Translations under genes and position numbers: made by a program | From: Nipponacmea schrenckii | Lineage: Eukaryota; Mollusca; Gastropoda; Lottiidae | Direction of reading: 5' to 3' | DNA length: 64,000 bases | NCBI GenBank assembly: GCA_030562195.1 | Contig: CM060203.1 | Coordinates: 1,254,208-1,318,207, forward strand | In this document: piece by piece, positions 1 to 12,900 of the stretch | Numbering within the stretch: position 1 is the first letter of the stretch | Layout: each line of letters opens with the position of its first letter | The notes under the pieces: generated by a model | What the model saw: only the letters and a program-made list of their open reading frames with translations | What the model was told of the DNA's origin: nothing | Databases searched by the model: none

Positions 1-811
1 CTCAATTTAGTAAAGTTTACTCGCTATTACTAGCATAGTTAAATACACACTCAGTTTTACTGTGTTACTATTTCTATTAGACTTTTAAAGGTATCTAGTC
101 AATTATTTTATTTATTGTGTAGTAACCATCTATAGTTTAGCTATTCCACGTTTGCTTACATATTTAAACATGGGTTTCCTTATTTTCATTTATTCACACA
201 TGTAATTGGACGGCTAATGCTTCGAAAGTAATCAATCGAAAGTAGAGATACCTAATGATCGGGAAAAATACCAATGCGTTGCCAATTAAGTCAAAATTAG
301 CGTTATTTCCCTCGTACCGCCAAGTAAAGAAACATCGTTAGGTGTTAGGTCTCAAAATTTCATTCAAATCATTTTTCGATTACCCAGTGCATTGTCACGT
401 GAACAAACATGGAGTTAAAAAATAGGGTTTTGACGTGGAATAATTTCTTTTAATTACCCAAGCTTTTATACGCTCACATACGGTTTGGATACGTGGAAAA
501 TTCATTAGGAACGCTGATTAATCAATAAGTAAGCTTGACTGACTGCGAGAGCGCATCTTTAAAAGGCTGCTTAAATGAAAGGATAAGATGAAATAAAATT
601 AAAATCTCTGCGTTGGTTTCCCAAAGATAAATGAGTAACATGCAATCTATTCAATATATCTCAGGTTTTTTACAGTGAAAATAAACAACTCAATTTAGTA
701 TATTTAGGTCATGTCGAGCTGATGTACAGGATCTTACGTGATCCAGGCTACTCTCTTTCGTTCCCCTTCTATACATATCCTTCATTTTATCATCCCCTTT
801 TATTTTTTCAG
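1..811. other. 5' flank or intron before first visible GPCR exon
   Basis: No exon is supported here. The first recognised GPCR exon opens at 812 with a splice acceptor, so this stretch is intron or 5' flank. No convincing ATG/signal-peptide exon ending in phase 0 is seen, and the true first exon is probably outside the window. Confidence 0.6.
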
Positions 812-908
812 ACACCGGTGATTGAAAATGAATTCCAACAGCGAATGCTTCTACTTAAATACAGGCTCCAATGTTTGATGAAATTAACCAAGTACTCCCA
901 AAACCAAA
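812..908 (+). CDS. GPCR exon: start of hormone-receptor domain
   Basis: Acceptor TATTTTTTCAG and donor GTAAGT flank 97 nt. It encodes TPVIENEFQQRMLLLKYRLQ followed by CLMKL, the alpha-helical N-terminal segment with the first HRM cysteine. It ends in phase 1. The split codon with exon 10277 makes Asn of an NIT sequon. Confidence 0.85.
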
Positions 909-3900
909 GTAAGTATTTACAAGTGATATTCTGTTGATGAACTGCATGGATATTTTTCTCCTATGTAATAAAATATGAAGCTTAAACTTGGTATGATTCG
1001 TCTAACCACCAGAATTCCGTCTATCATCAATATGGTTATAGGGTTATCTTATATACGCTTAAAAAAACCACAAGTTTATGACATTCTAATATAATATAAA
1101 TAATTGGAGACGAGTCAAGGATAATATTTACATACCGGTTATCTCAGACCGGTTCTGCTATTTATTTTAAACGGGCAGAATTCTACGACTGATTACAACT
1201 CAGTTGAAGATGTTTCTCACGATATCAATTAGTTTCATAACTACCAAATTTAGTTTGTGAATTAGGTCAATGAACATTATGCACGTCCGTCATATTGGCA
1301 CTCGTCGCGTAAAACTTATATGGGTTTAGATTTAGACTTGATTATGTTTCTAAAATGTCAGCGATATAATTGTGCATCCGCACGGTATTTATCACACCCC
1401 CATGATATCATTGAATTGAACAATATCTGTCACTAGTCATTATGCAAGTCCATGGGTCGCTGTCAAAGTTCAAAGTTCTTTGTTTCCTTGTGAATTTGTA
1501 CTCCTCGAATACATGCACACTCATTAAATAACACTTGCTAATTGCTATTAACTTATCATTTATTTAGCATAGTCTTTTTTTATAAACATGAATATTTTTC
1601 AAAAAAAAAATAACTACTGTGTATAATAAATAACACATTAACATGTCTACATAAAAATGTTTTCTACGAAGTTTGAAGTCTGGAAAATATTAAAATTTTA
1701 TTTCATCTTAAATTTCGATTTTCTGTCTGGTTAATGAATTTAATTATTATCTCGGTTCCAAGGTGATGAAAAACACCATTTAAACTACAGTCTATCTTGT
1801 CTGATACAAATTGGTCTTCTTTGGAGGCGTTAAAAAGTTATGCGTGAGTAAAGTGATAAAATGTAATATCAAAAAACGAAATAAATTCAAGCAAAATTTT
1901 CTATGAAATTGATAAAGATTTTATGTCTAACGTTGATGCACTTAATGAGAATTAAAACGCCACGCAATTTGAGATGATTCATATTTTACCTTCTACCTTC
2001 TCTTTAGCAATTTTCAATTTTCGAGCTGCCTCAGGATCTTGTTGATTACATCTAACAGAAACTTTGAAAGGAAACAAATCTGATGTTTCAAATAGAAAGT
2101 TATTGTCCCCAACCCTTTAACTGCACCTAAAAAAATCAATTTGTAATTCAAAATTCCATTCAAAATATCCTATGCCAAACTAATCTACTATTACTTAATA
2201 CTAGATTTAAAAAGTGTTGGTGTTACTGATTTATTTATAATAAAAAACAGCATATACCTGAAAGTTATAAGGTTTAAATTTAAAGCATATGTTTTATTTT
2301 ATAGCTATACGATAAAAATACACAAGAAATAAATATTTCAATTAGACAAGATAATTTGTAAACCATATGTTGATAAGTTAAAGTGGTATCGGTGATAATA
2401 TTATTAGTCTTACAAACACTCGTTGATAACTTTATTACGTCTGTCAGGTAGATAGTAGATTTACATACATATTAACCTTATAATATCGTTACATATGGCA
2501 ACAGATATATCTAAGACTAACGTGCTTTATATAAACTTTGATTTTTGACAAAATTATATGCAAGTCTTTATGATTATCAGTCTTATGGAAATTAGACCAA
2601 ACTTTCTTTCTTTTTTTAAATAACGTTTGATTTCTCTAATGCTTTTCAAATGCCTGATATTCTAATATAAATCTTTGATGATACCGCCATCCAATCAAAT
2701 TTTTGCCCTTACGAAAGCTGGAATTTTGTGACGCGAACAAAAGCTGTATTCTAAGAAACATCATACAACCTATGCATATTTTTGGTGCGCGTCACAAAAT
2801 ATAGCCTGCGTTAGGGCAGAAATTTGATTGGCTGGCTGTATCATTAAAGATTTATATTAGATTATCAGGCATTTAAGCTTCCTTAAGTCCCCTTGGTCTT
2901 TAACAAGTTACAAAATCTCTAATAATTATAGGACAATATCACTTAACAATATTAATAAATTTATTCATAGTTATACATTTGTGTTGATTATTTAAAATTT
3001 CTATTCACTGAGAATTGCGCACTCAGTCACCAGTGATATAATATTAATATTTAATGACAAATAATGCACATTGCCTTTTGACTGCGTTTGATCTCGAAGG
3101 TAATGTATTAAAGCGGGTATGCTCGCCATCCGTTTGGTCTTACCTTTAATCTCAGAAACGAGAGTATTATAGCTGAGCTAATCTGTAATATTGTTGACAA
3201 CTCACGGTCGAAATCTGTGTCCTCAAATCCACGTGAACAGGCTTAAACACTTTTGAAAGTGAGAGATTACAACTCGACATCTCTTGATACTCCGCAATGT
3301 ATAAGAGACATATAGACAGAGGATATAAATTTGTAAGGATGGTGCGGTTTCTGCGCCGTTCTAGTGATTCTGAAGACTATTTTGGTTTCTTCAAGACCTA
3401 AAAACAAGCCCCGAAAATGACAATCTATGGCCTTTAATTATTGAATAATTTTGATACAGAACTAACACGGGAAAATCCTCTAGTCGATAGAAGTTCTGTT
3501 CGCTTTAAGCCGTACATCAGTAAGGATTCCTGAATGAATTGACACAATGGACAAAATAAGCAAAACTTTATTGTCCAACCAATGATTACACAAGAACCGC
3601 GATTCGTGTTAATTTTTGCCATATGTCCTACCGTAAGAGTTCCTATAGCGAACTACAAGATTCGGTTTTACGGAAACTGTCGTGGATTGCCGAATGCCTT
3701 TGTTCCTATAACTACGTTTGAAGAGTTATCAACGATCTATATTATGTATCTACTTCCACGACTATTAGAACTAAAATCGGACTAGAAAGGTTTCTAATTA
3801 AGTTAATGTAATGAATCCTTCAAATACTTATTAAATATTTAAACCGCTTTATGGAATCCTGCTATAGTTTTCTATGATATCCTAGGATAATGCTTCAAGT

Positions 3901-6900
3901 CAGGCTATTATATTTAGGCCAGGGCAGTTTCACACGAAATCAAACTTTCAGCACTTTATTCCACACGATAATCTATCCATATAAGATTACATCGTACTGC
4001 TTTGCGAATTAGTTACCATATGAAATGGATATAAAAGTCTGAAAGATACTGCATCTTAGAACGAACATCATGTTTAATTTTCAAGAATGGTCAATATGAG
4101 TATATATTCATCAGTAAACTTACCTGGTGTCATAAAATAACAGAATTCCTTTAATTCTGGAAAACTCATAAAACTAAGTCATTTTTAAAAAACGCTTTGT
4201 AATTTTATTTAACGTTTTTCAATAATGAAATGCATCTTTATGGATAATTACTTATTTTTGTTGGATATATATCTATTTCTTTGATGTTATTTATGACAGC
4301 AGGTATATTTACTGCAGAGTAGAGCTCCTATTGGCCAAGTTTAAAATTTTCAAATTTTCTGATTATTTTATCCTATTATCCTTTAAGAATATTCATTTTT
4401 ATTGGGTTTTAAAGAACGAAATAAAATTAAGTTTATGGTCCCAGGGTTCCTATAATTTCAGTTGCTTTATGTCATCTATTTGTCAGTTTGGTTCTTTTTC
4501 CGTTCTATCTCGTTGAGAATTGAGTCATGAATGCATTGAATAGAGAAATAAATGTCAATTAGCCTCAACATTTCCTCGAGAAAAGGCCCCCTTTGTTTTC
4601 TCCCCGGTGACCTTTTATCAAAATATAGAGTGACTGTCAGTTTAAGAGTTTCCACACGACAACAGTTAATTCTCCCATGGGAAGAAAATGTTTAACATGA
4701 TTATCTCCCCTCTACAGTTTCCTGTTCTTGGTCTGTCGATGAATAAAATATATAATTTGACTGATCACTTGTAATTGTCTCGGAGGGAGTAAATCAGAAC
4801 GGTTGCTGTTTTCCGTTCGTGTTTCTTAGTTCCTTCTCTAATTTCAGGCTATAGGTTTGGTCAGGGAAAATATGAGAGTCACTCTCAATCAACTTTGAAC
4901 CTCTGACCAAAATGCGTTTACAGAAATATTCAGACGGGAAGCTAAACCTGCCAAAGAACCTTTTAAACCAATCTTCCAAAAAAACCCTCCCCATCCTGCT
5001 CCCCCAACTCGTTAAACAACACACATACTGTAGTTGAAATACCGAAGACGAAATATTGGCTAGAAAAGACCTGTAACCGACAAGGAAACATCTTTAAGAT
5101 TTAAAAATTTGATTACTCCATATAAACTCTACACGTAGACGTAATACCTTTAAACAAAATCTCATTAAGAAATATAAAAGAATGACAGAGAAGCCAGACC
5201 ACCCCTAACTAATGTTCTTCATGTGAACACGCATTCAGTAATCTATACACGAATAGCAGTAATTGAGTCATGAGAGAGAAAAGTTTATTAAAATTTCTGT
5301 TGTAATTGAAAATGTCAATTGAAATCAGCCCCCTATCTTTCTAACGGTAATTTAGATAAGCGGGGCGATTACTGCACATTTAATGCATATTATATTCAAT
5401 TTCATGCATTAAATATGTCACTGTGTTTGTTTAGTTGCGAATGGTTTTTAAAGGGATTCAATTTGATTTAATCAAAGTGTCTTTCCTTTCCTGTTCCTGT
5501 TAGATTTAATGTGAGTTAGGTTCAAATTGAATTTGAAAGGAAAGAATATTATAACAACACAGTGGCAGGGTCAAAGTTTGTTAGTGATACAGTGCTTGAT
5601 ACAGCGCCTGTTCAAGAGGGTCTGTCATTGCAAGCGACATATGACTTACTAATTATTTCAGCTCAAATATAATTCTTATTTTATATGATTTTTATCGCCT
5701 ACTAGTATTCAAAAAATGTGTAATATCTTTACTTAACATGCGTATTGTTACGTTCATAATGAAAACCAACAAATCAACGTGGATACTCGTAGCCAGTTTT
5801 TGTTTTGTTTAGAAATCTACAAAATCGAAAGTTAAAGCGGATATAGACTATATCAATTAAATTTGATAAGAATCTCCCGCGTTGTGCTAAAGTATCACTG
5901 TCCACTTCAATCTGGCAATACATCAGACGAACGGTCATACAATAAATCAACTTCTGGCAATTCTCTCCTTGAAAATCACCACATGCCACAAGACTAACTG
6001 CTCTTGGTTTGGTTGAAATGACCATCATTAAAATATGACGGTTCTTTTCTTTTTCTTTCTTATTTTTAAAAAAAAAAATGCATAATATTGAATAGCTACA
6101 ATAATAAACAAGTATAGAATAATAAATATTATACAAAATTATATAGAGATGAGAAAAGTTTTAAACACATACGATATTGCATAGTTATTTTTATAATCAA
6201 GTATACATACAATGATAAATTTTAATATAATCTTTTCTGGTTAAACTATCTAGATCAGTGTTTGCAACAAAATTTGTTTCGTAAATGAATTGGAGTTTTA
6301 TTTCCTACTGTTCTGTTCTATATAAGAACTGGCAAAGCAGAAAAGCGACGATTACCTTCACTGTTTTTGTTTTATTTCCAGTCGTCAAGATAGCTGGGAC
6401 ATGTATAGTCTACAGCACAAATATAACAGGATGTACATAATACTCAGCAGCAGTCAAACATACATCTTTAAATAAACAAATATTTAGTAGAAGTTTACGT
6501 CCTGGTGTTTTAAACCGTCTATAAATCTTCTCTTAATAAAAATAACTAATTATTATGGATTACAATTACTAACTTTATTTGAGCAACGTTTCAACCAGCG
6601 TTCTCTTTTCATTATCAAGCAATATAGATTATAAATAAAAGTAAAGAAGGATATCTTATTGATTTAAGGTAGAGAATTTTGACTTTGAAAACGATAATAA
6701 CTGTGAGAACTTTAGTATCTAATAGAAAATAAAATACGACAAAATAGAGTATCCCGTCGGTAGATAGGAGATAGCATGCAAAAGCAGTAGAAACTATACA
6801 TGTATGAGTAAAAGTAAGATCCTATGATTTCAAAAATGTCAAAACGAAATGGTCTTGCAGTTCCTCTCTTAAGAGACCACCTTCACTCAGCGACCGTTTT

Positions 6901-9900
6901 TGAATATTCCCTTGAGTGGTCTCTGAATACAGGTTTTACTGTACTAATTTTATTAAGGCAACGTTTCAACCAGCGTTCTCTGGTCTTTATCAAGCAATAT
7001 GAATTACAATTACTAACTATATTAGAGCAACGTTTCAACCAGCGTTCTCTAGTCTTTATCAAGCAATATGAAAAACTAAATAATTAAAATAAATTCTATT
7101 TTTTAGAGCAACGTTTCAACCAGCGTTCTCTAGTCTTTATCAAGCAATATAGATTATAATAACTAACTATATTAAGGCAACGATTCAACCAGCGTTCTCT
7201 GGTTTTTATCAAGCAATATGGACTATAATTACTAATTTTATTAAGGCAACGTTTCAACCAGCGTTCTCTGGTCATCATCAAGCAATATGAATTACAATTA
7301 CTAACTATATTTGGGCAACATTTCAACCCGCACTACGCATTTATCAAGCAATTTATTTCAAATAGTAATTGTTATCCATAAGAATTAGCTTACTTTATCC
7401 GACATCTAAATACCATTTACAGATTATATACTTCCCTTATTTGATTTCCAATTATTGGGAGATCTTTAACACCCATCTTGTAATGAACCTAGGGAGCACA
7501 GGGACAATATCTGTTATAGATTCCACTTAGAATATTTTATCTCTTCGATCTTAAAACCGACATCTGTCAATAAATCTTGAAAATGAGATTAGAGTCAGCA
7601 GGATTCTGTCTAAGTAGAATACCTCACTTTAACCTGTCTATTATTTATATGTGATATTTTATCTATCTAGAATCTCAATACGATAACAGTAACTTGATGG
7701 CTTTTTAAATGCACAATTAAATGCATTCAGAATTACATTATAACTGTTTTAAGCATAATTAAAAACAGAAGCCTTGTCCATCGTAAGTGTAATTAAACTA
7801 CAAGGGGAAGGGTGTCTGTTTTAATGGCGGGGGTAAGGAGCAATTAACATAATGATGATAGTATGAGTGGAATTTAGACCCAATGATAATAAAACTAGTG
7901 TTATATCTTTGTTATTAATATTATTGGTAGTCATTATAGTCACAACTATTTATATTATCTTATAGTAATATACTCAGAGTCGGTTCAAAGGCATGTTGTA
8001 CCACTCTACGAGAGAATGAATAGAAAATAGAAAAGAAACAACTATATTTTACAAGGAAAACAACATAGGTTCACAAGTCCGCCGTGAGCTGGCCCTTGTC
8101 CAAACCTCTTGGCATTGATTTTTCCCGGATTATCCGTACCCATTTACAGCTGGGTGGACTAGAATTATGAGTGAAGATGACTTATTCAAGGTCATCGAAC
8201 TTTCACACACCGATAGAACTCACGTCAGACAATTTCAACAAATTTTACACAAGATTGGGGCCTGATATAAAAATTGTTGTCTCCTAGAGTGACACGTGAT
8301 ATGTACGATTTCTATTTAAAAAACATAATATAGACAGATAGTGTTAGTACTGTTAGTCAGAGGAGGAAGTGATAATAAGCCTAACACTATATAAATGACG
8401 TGATACAAATTATTAAAGTTCCTACTATTGATAGATCCAAGCTGGGTGCCTCATCATGGTGCACCCTTTTTATTACCAACTTTTATTATCATACAGCAGA
8501 TAACATATATACGATTCATTCATCAAAAAATGTCTCACCAATTAGATTATTATCTGTGAACAATAGCAGTATTCCGTGGTCAGAAATAATCAGATATAGT
8601 CATATAGTATTGAGGTTTTATCAATCTACTTTATCTGTTCAATAAGACATCACATTAGCTATTATCACATCTTCACTATGTCAAGCTATTACAAACTTCA
8701 TCTTATACATCTTCACAATGTCAAGCTATTACAAACTTCATCTTATACATCTTCACAATGTCAAGCTATTACAAACTTCATTTTATACATCTTCACAATG
8801 TCAAGCTATTACAAACTTCATCTTATACATCTTCACAATGTCAAGCTATTACAAACTTCATCTTATACATCTTCACAATGTCAAGCTATTACAAACTTCA
8901 TCTTATACATCTTCACAATGTCAAGCTATTACAAACTTCATCTTATACATCTTCACAATGTCAAGCTATTACAAACTTCATCTTATACATCTTCACAATG
9001 TCAAGCTATAACGAACTTCATCTTATACATCTTCACAATGTCAAGCTATTACAAACTTTTCTTATACATCTTCACAATGTCAAGCTATTAAAACTTCATC
9101 TTATACATCTTCACAATGTCAAGCTATTACAAACTTCATCTTATACATCTTCACAATGTCAAGCTATTACAAACTTCATCTTATACATCTTCACAATGTC
9201 AAGCTATTACAAACTTCATCTTATATATCTTCACAATGTCAAGCTATAACGAACTTCATCTTATACATCTTCACAATGTCAAGCTATTACAAACTTCATC
9301 TTATACATCTTCACAATGTCAAGCTATTACAAACTTCATCTTATACATCTTCACAATGTCAAGCTATTACAAACTTCATCTTATACATCTTCACAATGTC
9401 AATCTATTACAAACTTATCTTATACATCTTCACAAATGCAAGCTATTACAATTCATCTTATATATCTTCACAATGCAATATTACAAATTGTCATTCTTAT
9501 ACATCTTCACAATGTCAAGTTAAAACTTATCTTAACATCTTCACAATGTCAAGCTATTACAAACTTCATCTTATAATCTACAATGTCAAGTTATACAAAT
9601 TCATCTTATCATCTTCACAATGTCAAGCTATTACAAACTTCATCTTATATTATCTTCACAATGTCAAGTTATTAAAACTTCGTCTTATACATTGACTTCA
9701 ATCGTCATCTTTCTGTGTTAACGACTAAATGCATTTTGCATACTTAATACATTAGATTCAATACAGCAATGTTACATTGTCGTTTTTACTGTTCTTCAAA
9801 TTGTAAATTGTGTTGAAACATTATACGTTTTTTTATAAAAAAGAAGTGAGTTATACCATAATACTGCCTTGGTATTTCTTGTTATAGCTTGATATTGTGA

Positions 9901-12900
9901 AGATGGTATTTTACTGATTATTAAAGGATCAATCAAAGTTCTCTCTGATGTTTATGTAGGATTATTTAAGTTAAAGATGTGTTTGGCCTATACTTTATCC
10001 CCTAGATCGCTGTAATTCCTCTGTAGGTGCAGATGCCCAGCCCATCTAAGGAATCATAACAGATTTAACTTTTTCATATGACAATGAAATATTTATTCAG
10101 CCATTGCACTGATACAACATTTCGAACTGTCTTATGAAGAGTTCCTCCAAGGGAGATAACATATTATGGAAGGGACATAACTCTTAATGATTAAAGACTA
10201 CATTAATAATCATAACTAAACCTCCATTCCTTTCTTTCTCACAAAATTTTAAAGATACAATATTGTTTTATTGTAGATATTACGAGTGAAGTCAAGGAGA
10301 AACACTGTCCGCCTATATTTGATAATTTATTATGTTGGAATGAGGTACCAGCTAATACTCTGGTGAGACAACACTGTCCAGAATACTTCAAGGGTTTTGT
10401 CACTACAGGTAGGTGTATAATACGCAACATATTCATTTAAAAGTTTATAACCACGTTTCGTGTATTTTTATATCCATATATCAAAAAGTCTATATCATAG
10501 ACTGAGCGAAGTATTCAGAGTTTATAGCAGTAAAAAGTTTTAAAGATCATTACGTGGACGGCCTTTAGTTTAACAACTATATTTCACTTGTTGTTGATGA
10601 AAAACAACAAGATTACTTCCGTTATTGACGTTAAGAGAAATACATAGAATGGCTTCACTGCGTCAATAAAATCATTAGAAATATCTCGTTTTTCACTTAA
10701 TTATAAAAGGCAGATAATCAACTCTAAAGGCTTCCATACAAACTAGGTGCTAACCCTTCTCATTTCGGTATTTATTTTGTGAAAGACGGTTGAATGAAAC
10801 ATATCAATTTAATGATATCTCCCACTGTTCTGTTATTAATTGGACCAATAAAACCAGATAGGGTTGTAAATGTACACTGTATTATTATAATGGATATTTT
10901 TTATCATACTGAATGTTTTGATTTGCAAGTAATTTGGCTTTTTGTAGCCATTGGTGTATTTAAAACCAATCTGGACCAGTAACGGGATTTTATGACAATA
11001 TAAATTTCAGATGCCAATGGTTCCTGTGCTATTTGTAGACAGAATCTTTGAAAGTAGTTTAAATAGACTTCATAAACTTCAATTAATAGAACCACTCACG
11101 AAGATTCTGAATGACAAACAACTAAGTATTTGACTTTTCAGGTGACCGTGATATAGATTCTATTTTAATACACCATATATCAGTAACACAATCAGTCATG
11201 TCTTCTATCTTATCTATAAGAACTAAATAAAGACACTCGCCAGTCAATTAGAGACTGTAGACATCAATATATATTTGTAACTGGCATGTTATTATCTAAA
11301 ATAGACTTTCTTTTAACAATTTGATACAAATAATCGAATAAGGGAATTCAGAGGAACAAAAAACGCCACATCTAAATGTTTATCGTTGTTTATAGAAACA
11401 CAATCCGTCCAATAATACATTTTACGATTAGTTAACCGCTGTTGAATTTTGATTGAGTAGGTAAAGAGAAGTTCTCGCAGCTATTTTAAATGAATTAAGA
11501 ACGTATTCTTATCATGCATTATTCAACTTTCAAAGAAATTTTACACTTTTTTAGCCCATTATCAATTATGTAGCGAAATGCACCCATACAGTTATTTTTT
11601 CTGAAATGCGCCCACCTCCGCTTCCGATCATATAGATATACATGTATTTGTACTGCGAGTATCGGAAGGAAGACTAATCAGAGCGTGTGGCTCTAGCGGA
11701 TTCCAATTAGCAACACCGGAAATGACGTTATCAAATATCTGACTAAACACGCAAAATGGTACCAGTAATAAATGACAATTGGTTTTAGGTATTGGTTATT
11801 ATAGACCGGAAATAAACCACTGACAACTGACGTGTCCCTTTAATGATGTTTGATTAAGAAAATAGACTAAAAATTTGTTATTTCTTATTTTAGTCCGTGG
11901 TCTTACTTTGTGCCATTAACCTAATTCTACTTGATCATTCATGATAGTTGGTGGTACATGTATCGGTAGAATATTTTTCGATGGTTTAACAAGTCATTTA
12001 CGATATACAATGTGGAATAGTTTGGAATATTCAAATGTGTACTAATCTATGTATAAATAGTAGTGGTATTAACCATAACTAATAATTAGATTTGAAGATT
12101 CATGGAAAGGATTGGCAACATCGTCAAGCCAGTCGCTAAATGGTACCGGTTGAAATCCTATTATAAAATTAGATTTTGCAGTGTTGATGGATTGATTGTT
12201 AAAATTAAAAACATTGCCAAAAAGATTTTATTAGTATCAAAACTCTAGAAAAGGTATACCGAGTTGATGACTCGATTAGTCGATGTCGGTTTATATAGAG
12301 ATTGGATCCTTTATAGAGATGTCCAAATTATACACATGTAAAAAGACTGAGTAATTTACGCCACATCATTCAGTGCCGAGTTTCAAACAGATCTCACAAA
12401 TAACAACTACCAAACCAACAGTACAGAATCATTCAATTTGAACCAACTAGTTTGCGATATCAGCCTCCGCTCGTGCGGTCGTTAACTTGTCATGTTTCAA
12501 CGACTATCTAGTTTGTGATATCAGAATCTACAGGAAACGACGGTTAATTTGTCATCTACCAACAACTATTTATTTTGTAAAAACAGCATCCACTGGAAAC
12601 GATCGTTAACTTGTCATCAACCAACAACTATTTAGTTTGTGAATCCACTGGAAGCAAACGTTAACCTATCATCTTCCAGCAAATAAATAGTTTGTGATAT
12701 CAGCATCCACTGGAAACGATGGTTAACTTGCCATCTACCAACAACTCTGTAGTTTGTAAAAACAGCATCCACTGGAAACGATCGTTGACTTGTCATCTAC
12801 CAACAACTATGTAGTTCGTAAAAACAGCATCCACTGGAAGCGATCGTTAACTTGTCATCTACCAACAACTACCTAGTATGTAAAAAACAGCATTCTCTGG

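Noticed and set aside
6824..7326. 87- and 76-codon frames with RFNQRSLVFIKQYE / TRERWLKRC cycles
   Set aside because: Reads of the 75-bp foldback-derived array on either strand.
8678..9695. Five overlapping plus-strand frames of 86-179 codons
   Set aside because: All are frame-shifted reads of one 40-bp satellite inside a GPCR intron.
8678..9700. CRISPR-like array
   Set aside because: Units are contiguous 40-bp tandem copies with no unique spacers, in a eukaryotic intron.
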